From Gammaproteobacteria bacterium (lineage in GTDB: Bacteria > Pseudomonadota > Gammaproteobacteria > JABABF01): DNA of 6,186 nt. Location of the stretch: assembly GCA_014238345.1 (NCBI GenBank), contig JABABF010000092.1, positions 1-6,186 on the forward strand. Direction: 5' to 3'. Below the pieces are notes generated by a model that did no database searches, was not told where the DNA came from, and saw only the letters and a program-made list of their open reading frames with translations. This document shows positions 1 to 5,800 of this stretch, one piece after another (positions within the stretch are counted from its first letter, which is position 1; the number at the start of each line of letters is the position of its first letter). The translations under genes and the position numbers were made by a program.

Positions 1-617
1 AGCTCGGTGTGCTGCATGAAACACAACGCCGCTGAGCCGGGCAGGAACTCCGCCAGCACCGCGGCGGCGGCGGGTCCTTGAAGCGCTAATAGGGCGCGGT
101 CAGCTCGCAGTTCAACCGTTACCCCGGCGGGTAGCGCCGCACGGATATGAGCAAAATCAAAGGCGCTGCGGGCGGCATTAGTGACAAGACTATAGTGCGA
201 GTCATGGGCGCTGATGATCAGGTCGTCAAGGATGCCGCCCTGTGCATCTAATAGCAGGGAATAACGACAGTGTCCGGGGGCGAGGGTAGCCAAGTCAGTG
301 GGCAATAATGCCTCGAGCTCACGCCGCACCGCCGCACCGCCGCCGACCGTGAGCTGCCCCATGTGCGAGACATCAAACAGCGCGGCGGCCGCGCGGCAGT
401 GCAGATGCTCAGCACGAATTCCGTTGGGATAGTGTAGCGGCAATAACCAGTCAGCAAATACCACCAGGCGAGCGCCGAGCTCCCGATGTAGCGTGGCCAG
501 CGGGGTCGGGCGCGGGACCACCTGAGCCACTGGGGCGGGCTGAGTCGGGTGAGGTGAGGCGGTGCCCGGTGGAGCCGATGAGCGCGGGATGGCATGGGGG
601 GCAGGGACGGCACTCAT
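1..617 (-). CDS. gcvT: Aminomethyltransferase (glycine cleavage system T-protein), C-terminus cut by window edge
   Basis: The T-protein takes the aminomethyl group carried by the lipoylated H-protein, passes the methylene to tetrahydrofolate and releases ammonia; it acts in the cytoplasm. About 205 of the roughly 365 residues usual for the family are visible. Family signatures seen in order are TPL at residue 38, ELGAR at 46, a W-x-x-P-L-H-Y stretch at 57-63, FDVSHMGQ at 81-88, GGILDDLI at 127-134 (containing the conserved aspartates), the LVTNA segment at 144-148 and ALQGP at 178-182. The chosen start is ATG 617-615, with GGGGAA eight bases upstream. This gives an unusual ~35-residue Pro/Ala-rich N-terminal extension before the conserved TPL. 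A GTG at 521-519 would give a family-typical N-terminus but has no visible ribosome binding site. A tandem glycine riboswitch lies directly upstream. The product assignment is firm; only the exact start is uncertain. Confidence 0.95.
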   Translation of the reverse strand, partial: MSAVPAPHAIPRSSAPPGTASPHPTQPAPVAQVVPRPTPLATLHRELGARLVVFADWLLPLHYPNGIRAEHLHCRAAAALFDVSHMGQLTVGGGAAVRRELEALLPTDLATLAPGHCRYSLLLDAQGGILDDLIISAHDSHYSLVTNAARSAFDFAHIRAALPAGVTVELRADRALLALQGPAAAAVLAEFLPGSAALCFMQHTE

Positions 618-701
618 TACAAGGTTCCCCGTGTCGGCGACAAGCAACGGCACCGTGCGCAAGACGCAACGGCACCAGTAGCCCCCTCTGTCGCTGAACC
701 T
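615..701 (-). promoter_or_regulatory. Candidate expression platform of the glycine riboswitch, with gcvT ribosome binding site
   Basis: GGGGAA at 630-625 is the likely Shine-Dalgarno sequence, eight bases before the gcvT ATG. The hexamer GAACCT (627-622), which overlaps it, is exactly complementary to AGGTTC (701-696), immediately after the CTCTC of the second aptamer. If the aptamer is not folded, AGGTTC could pair with and mask the ribosome binding site; ligand-driven folding would free it. Between them lies a possible hairpin (672-653, CCGT-bulge-GCG pairing with CGC-ACGG, five-base loop) that is not followed by a T-run, so a translational rather than a terminator switch is favoured. The pairing is seen in the sequence; the mechanism is inferred. 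Confidence 0.4.
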
Positions 702-870
702 GAGAGATTCATCCGGGCACTCGGGCACTGGATTTTCCCCGTCGGTGGACTCTTGTGGAGCCACTTTCCAGAGTGTCCCCACCGAATGGTACGGGTGCCT
801 GAGAGTTTCCGGGGCGGTTGCTCCTTCGGCGGCAGGCTCGCAGTATGACCGCTCCTGCTCTCTCCCATCC
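681..870 (-). promoter_or_regulatory. Tandem (two-aptamer) glycine riboswitch in the gcvT leader
   Basis: Read on the minus strand, the first aptamer opens with GGATGGGAGAG at 870 and has a CAGG/CCTG helix, the canonical core GCCGAAGGAGCAA at 830-818 and the closing CTCTCAGG at 805-798. After a short linker, the second aptamer has a P1 helix CTCTG (773-769) pairing with CAGAG (690-686), a GTGG/CCAC P2 helix, a core reading CCGACGGGGAAAA (745-733) and a closing CTCTCAGG at 706-699. Two glycine aptamers in tandem ahead of gcvT match the known class, which usually turns on glycine cleavage genes when glycine is plentiful. The second core departs from the usual CCGAAGGGGCAA at two positions. Identification is firm; the boundaries are good to within about ten bases. 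Confidence 0.92.
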
Positions 871-889
871 AGTGGCTTGGACACTGGCT

Positions 890-898
890 ATTATGGCA
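890..898 (-). promoter_or_regulatory. Candidate extended -10 promoter for the gcvT leader
   Basis: On the minus strand the sequence reads TGCCATAAT: a TGn extension followed directly by CATAAT, one mismatch from TATAAT. It lies about 20 bases ahead of the first aptamer, so transcription would begin near 883 and include the whole riboswitch. No good -35 box is seen at the expected spacing, which is tolerable for extended -10 promoters. The call rests on motif and position only. Confidence 0.4.
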
Positions 899-1018
899 GA
901 CTTTGCCACGCTCTGGGGGGATGGGATGCGCGGGGCTCAGCAGGAGGTTGAAGCCGTGAAGACAACAGCCATCTAAGCGGGCTGAAGAGTAGCCACAGCA
1001 CAGTGGTGGGGCAGCACA

Positions 1019-1028
1019 TGCTTATAAT
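1019..1028 (+). promoter_or_regulatory. Candidate -10 promoter element for the membrane protein gene
   Basis: A perfect TATAAT occupies 1023-1028, with a TG two bases before it at 1019-1020. No recognisable TTGACA-like -35 box is seen 16-19 bases upstream. The predicted transcription start, about seven bases downstream (near 1035), falls after the ATG at 1031. If this promoter is used, translation must begin later, most plausibly at the in-frame ATG at 1082. Confidence 0.4.
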
Positions 1029-1030
1029 AA

Positions 1031-2719
1031 ATGGTAGTGCTGAACTGCATATGTGCAGCTGGATTAGGTGCTATTATCGACATGGAATATGTCTCATTAT
1101 TAGCTTGGTTTTTGGGGGGAATCTATTGCATCCTCTTAGTGCCATTGCTTTGTAGCTCGGCTCGGTCTGTTCGGCAGAGCCAATCCCGTCTGGCCAAGGA
1201 GCAGAAAAAGCCTGCGGAAAGTGCCACTCTATTGGGGCGGCTCATCGACACCCTACTTGCCGCAGATAAACTGACACCCACCTATGTGCAGCTAGTGGAT
1301 TGCTGGCGACAAGCACTGAGTAGACTGTTTGGAAACACCCTGTTTTCTTGGCGATTTTTCTGCTGTTGCTATTTTATTTCCGTATGTTATGTCGTCACGC
1401 TATCCTTGTGGCGGGACGGTATCAGCGGTGATGCGCCCAACGGAGCTCCGCTATTTATTTTGCTCCTCTATCTCCTTTGTGCCGTATTTTTGCAACCTGT
1501 GAAAAGGTATTTTATGACGCTGTTGTGCCGCACCCGCTCCACACATGGGCAGCAACCACAGGGCGGTACTCGAGTGGCGACGATACTGAGCGGTGGGTGC
1601 GCGGGGGCATTACTAGGCGGCGTCGCTTATACCATCACTGCGGTAATAGCGAGCTGGCGCGAGATACCACTGGGAGGAGATGGCATAAACGTCATGGGCT
1701 TTCTGCTACTGAGTTATGGTGGAGCCATCGGCCTCACTGCGGCACTACTTGATCAATGGGGAGCCTCCTCAAGAAAATCTGCTAAGGCGGCTATCGGGAA
1801 GCAACTGTTGCAATCGTGGGAATCATTTCTGCTGAGTTCTTTAACCTTTGTCGGCGTACTGATCACCGCTGTGCTCAGCTTACTGGCCGCCTCCGTGCAC
1901 TGGTCGTTGCTCATCAGCTTTCCGTTACTAGTCGTCATGGTGCTGTGCCTTGGCTTTGGAATCACTGCCCCACTGGTGCGCATAATGGGGCGCAATCTGC
2001 TGTTCTTTGTGGTGCCGATGATTTCTCTGGTAACGCTTTTTCAGCTCCCTCATGTCCTTTTTTATTCCCTAAATAATCCCTGGTTTTTTATGCTGTCTTT
2101 TATGTATGCTGCCATTGCGCTACCTCACGCCATTGCCATCTACTTAGCCCTAGCTGCAAGTCGATTCTTTTTACAACAAACCCGCCGAGTGAAAAATGTC
2201 AAGCTGTTACCCGCCCCCATCGCCCTCGACTTGGTAGCGGGTTTTTTCTGTGCGATATTGCTGATGTGGTTATCAATGTATGGCACCGATATGCAACTGG
2301 CGTGGATGGCTGTGTACGACTATAATTCCGACATGCAACGGGAGTGGAGGATGGTGTACAACCCCGCATCTTGGGATTTGCCAAGACTAGCCGCAGAGAC
2401 TGGGCCACTGGTGGCGAAAGCGGCACCATGGAGTAACGACGGCCTATTTAGCACATTATTTTTGTTGAGTGCATTGTTTCCGGCTAGTGTACATTTAGGC
2501 TTGGGTTGCTTGGCGGTAGCAAGCCGTATGATCGGGGGGATAAATGATACGGCTCTCTGGACACCGCAACAAGTGAAACTCTCGACTGCCAAGTCGCTAC
2601 AACTCACCAAAGTAACTGGGACTTTTATGTTGATTGTGGTGACGATCTTTTGTCTCTGGTATATCTTACCGTTTGAGCTCGCCCAATTGATCTACTGGTT
2701 TTTACCCAAGTCATTCTGA
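1031..2719 (+). CDS. Unrecognised polytopic inner-membrane protein, about 12 membrane segments
   Basis: I do not recognise this family. Up to 562 residues are encoded, with hydrophobic stretches near residues 20-41, 107-127, 140-158, 184-208, 219-240, 266-287, 290-312, 322-346, 351-378, 399-417, 471-498 and 529-557. A hydrophilic, basic loop lies at about 42-95, a Lys/Arg-rich loop at 244-258, another basic loop at 382-391 and a larger polar Trp/Tyr-containing loop at 418-470. No Walker, kinase, protease or classical transporter signature is visible. The ATG at 1031 is directly preceded by an in-frame TAA and has no nearby ribosome binding site. The in-frame ATG at 1082 (residue 18) has a weak AGGT twelve bases upstream and begins just before the first membrane segment, so it is a serious alternative start. 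The gene is divergent from gcvT and convergent with the GH16 gene. Coding is well supported by length and coherent membrane topology; function is unknown. Confidence 0.85.
   Translation: MVVLNCICAAGLGAIIDMEYVSLLAWFLGGIYCILLVPLLCSSARSVRQSQSRLAKEQKKPAESATLLGRLIDTLLAADKLTPTYVQLVDCWRQALSRLFGNTLFSWRFFCCCYFISVCYVVTLSLWRDGISGDAPNGAPLFILLLYLLCAVFLQPVKRYFMTLLCRTRSTHGQQPQGGTRVATILSGGCAGALLGGVAYTITAVIASWREIPLGGDGINVMGFLLLSYGGAIGLTAALLDQWGASSRKSAKAAIGKQLLQSWESFLLSSLTFVGVLITAVLSLLAASVHWSLLISFPLLVVMVLCLGFGITAPLVRIMGRNLLFFVVPMISLVTLFQLPHVLFYSLNNPWFFMLSFMYAAIALPHAIAIYLALAASRFFLQQTRRVKNVKLLPAPIALDLVAGFFCAILLMWLSMYGTDMQLAWMAVYDYNSDMQREWRMVYNPASWDLPRLAAETGPLVAKAAPWSNDGLFSTLFLLSALFPASVHLGLGCLAVASRMIGGINDTALWTPQQVKLSTAKSLQLTKVTGTFMLIVVTIFCLWYILPFELAQLIYWFLPKSF
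1045..1058. repeat. Short inverted repeat at the start of the membrane protein transcript
   Basis: CTGCA and TGCAG are perfect 5-base arms around a four-base TATG centre. The repeat lies about ten bases after the transcription start predicted from the TATAAT at 1023-1028, where an operator or small leader hairpin could act. If translation starts at 1031 it is simply coding sequence. A repeat this short can easily arise by chance. Confidence 0.25.
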
Positions 2720-2837
2720 GCACCCACCCTTAGCAATGTGGCGTTGACCGCAGATCACTGCCAAAGCCGATCGGAGAAAATAGGGTGAGCCAACGATGGC
2801 AGCTGTAGAGCCAGCAGAGAAATTATTCAGACTTTCC

Positions 2838-5800
2838 CTAGCGGTACACCGGTGTCAGATTTGCGTAACCAGCCTTAGTCCCCTTGGGCTGGAATACGCG
2901 AATATAGTCGATCTTCGTGTAGGATGGGTTTAAAGTAACCTCACCGCTCGGCCCGCCCACGTTAATCAGCTGAGGATTATGGGAAATACCACAAGTGAAA
3001 TAGGGGTTACGATTATAGTTATGTGGATAGGCACACTCCTGCGAACCTGAAGAATCTCTGTTGACATCTATCGTCAGAGGATTGGGAGAGAAAGGGGAAT
3101 TTTGGCTATATTTATTGACTAAAATATCGTTATAGAAAATTTTATAGCCTGCTGGTGTTAGCTCGTAGCCCATTTTGTAAGACTTTCTGGTCGCCGAATT
3201 ACTATCATTAAAACCATATCCAATGCCGTAGACACGACCGTAATTTGATATGGGCCAAGACCACGATGGCCCCAGCACTTCAACAGCTGATATACCAGAC
3301 TCCCATCTGTAACGCCACCCGAAATGGATCACCAAATCCTGTTGCCCTCTATGGTGGTAATTTTCAAAGAGATCCATCTCACTGCCCTCAAATTCCAACT
3401 GCTCACGCTTCGTATTTGGGAACATGAACAACGGCATCCAGAGCGTCGCGCTCGAACCCACCACCGTACGTTGCGCCACACTGCCAGCAGCCCCCTCAGC
3501 CAACCAATAGGGTTCGGAGTTGTATCGACCCGTCGATGCCTCATAGCGTCCTCGTATTACCACTGAAGACTTCTTACTTGTATTGCTCTCTATTTTTGTT
3601 GCGGTGTCCGCAATCTTGAGTTCTACATAGCCGTACTTGAACTCCACCTCACTAACGAGTGGAATCTGAAGTGCTATACAGCCCGCCGTCTGCGTGCTAT
3701 TGCAAGGCAAGTCAGAAGACAGCTGGTGATACCGCACACTCCCATACCAAAACTCGCCGTCCCGCACATCCAGCGCACGACTCCATGCGTTGTCGTGAAG
3801 ATTTCTATCCCTGTATAGCTGAACTCGAGACTCGGACTCCTCATACCATGCGGGGAGCATCCCGATGCGCCGCAGATACTCCAGAATACTCTCACTCTCT
3901 TCATCGTAGTCGTTGAACTCTGCCGACCACACCAGCTCGTAGTTCTCTTTGGAGTAGCTGAGGTCAGGCTGCAAATTATCAATAATGGTCTGTGTTTGCG
4001 CGGAGCTCAGCCGAGAGCGCGGCACATTTAGCAACTCTGGCATCCACGCCTGCATCCAACAACTGCGCTTCTCAATCCGGCTCATCTGGTCAAAACCGGC
4101 TGATACCAAATAGGGTGAGCGCGGAATACAGGGATCCAAACTCAAGCTGTCAACAAAAACCAGCGTACCCTCCAGCACCGTCTCTTCGTAAATCAACCGC
4201 AACTTAAGTTCCTCGCCCCATAGTTGCTGCTGTTGTGTGCCCGTCAGTGTGCTGTCCGTCCAGATTGCACCCTGTTGGTCAATCCTAAAATCGAAACTCT
4301 GCCCCCCCACTGTCAACTGCACCTCGCTCGCCACCCCACCGCCCTGCGCAACAAAGCCCAAACGGAGCGGTTGAGCATTCACCTCATAGCGCGTTAAAAA
4401 TCCAGAAATATCCGCTGCAGCTGGCAGATAGACGCTTTGTTGCGCCGTGAGGAGCTCGGGATAGAGCGACGGCTCCACCTTGATTGACAGGTCGACTTCC
4501 AACATCTGCCCAGCATTGGCAATCTGCAGGGTCACACGATGCTCATCCCACTGATAGTAGCGCAACGCCCCCTCCATACGGAGCCAGTAAGCCGCCCCTT
4601 GCTGTTGCAGGCTGAAAGCTGTCGCCGGTAACGCCGAGTCTATCGACCCCAGCGACCAGCTCAGCTCCTCACCCCTGGAATCCCGCGCCAGAAGCGGCCC
4701 ACAATGGCGCACAACAGACTCGCTGCCGCTCTCCTGAAAAGTACAGCTGGTCGGCCCCGAATATATCGGCAACACCTGATCAATGTCTCGCACCCGCAAC
4801 AGCAAGGGCTGTTCGAGGTACTCCCCTCGTGCGTCCGTCACCGTCAGCCGTAAGCGATGTAGCGCCGCTTGCTCGTGATCCAGCTGCCCCACAATCTGCA
4901 AGGCCGCCGACTGATCCGCTGTGCTCACTGGCACCACCGAAAAAGCGCTAGCGTCCAGCACCGAATCCTCAACCGCAACCTGGAAATGGGTGTAGTCCAA
5001 AATCGCGCCATCAGTGCCCACCGCGCTCAGTCCAGGGAGGGCAGCTCTCTCACCCGCATCTTCCACAATCGTATATTCTGTCCAACCCGTATAGACTGGC
5101 GCAATGTCAAGAACCCGCAGCTGTAGGAGTTCCGTGGTCTCCCCCACTGCGTCCGTCACTGTCAGTAGCAAGCGATGTAGCGAGGACTGATCGTAATCCA
5201 GCTGCCCCAAAACCTGCAAGGCCGCTGACTGATCTGCTGTGCTCACTGGCACGACCACAAAAGCGCCATCGCCCAACACCGAATCCTCCACTAATACCGA
5301 GAAATGCTCCCAACTCAAAGCCGCTCCGCGCTCATCTATAGCACTCAATCCGATGATCCGGTGTGTACCCTCGTTGACGAAAATCTCCGTCGGACCGGTG
5401 TAGACTGGCTCCTCGGGAACATCAAGAACCCGCAGCTGTAGCGAGGAGACCTCAGTAAGCGCCCCCGCTGTGTCCGTCACCGTCAATAGCAAGCGATGTA
5501 GCGCGGACTGCTCATAATCTAAAGCGGGCGTGATCTGTAGACGGGGCGAAAAGCCATCGCCGCCAAACGGCACGATTGTAAAGGCATCGGCTCCCAGCAC
5601 CGAATCCTCAACCGACACCGAAAAATGCTCCCAGCTCAGAGGCACTCCCGCTGCATCTGTCGCGCTCAAGTCTCTGACCCAGCGTGTGCCTTCGTTGACA
5701 GCTATATCCGTTGCACCCGTGTAAAAAAGCAGAACAACCAACCGTAGCGGGATCTCAGCCGTCTCCCCCGCTGTGTCCGTCACCGTCAACAACAAGCGAT

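Noticed and set aside
248..675. Alternative minus-strand frames of 121 and 74 codons over gcvT
   Set aside because: The third frame gives an unmistakable GcvT sequence over the whole stretch; these are frame shadows with Arg/Pro/Ser-rich, low-information translations.
594..951. Plus- and minus-strand open frames of 60-85 codons across the gcvT leader
   Set aside because: They overlay the highly structured riboswitch, whose conserved bases explain the sequence; none has a good start context.
845..976. A 43-codon plus-strand reading frame from ATG 845 to TAA 974-976
   Set aside because: It begins inside the antisense of the glycine aptamer, has no ribosome binding site, and encodes nothing recognisable; length and context fit chance.
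2720..2837. A transcription terminator in the convergent gap between the membrane protein and GH16 genes
   Set aside because: CACCCT (2725-2730) and AGGGTG (2782-2787) are complementary but 51 bases apart, other stems are four bases, and there is no T-run after any of them on either strand.
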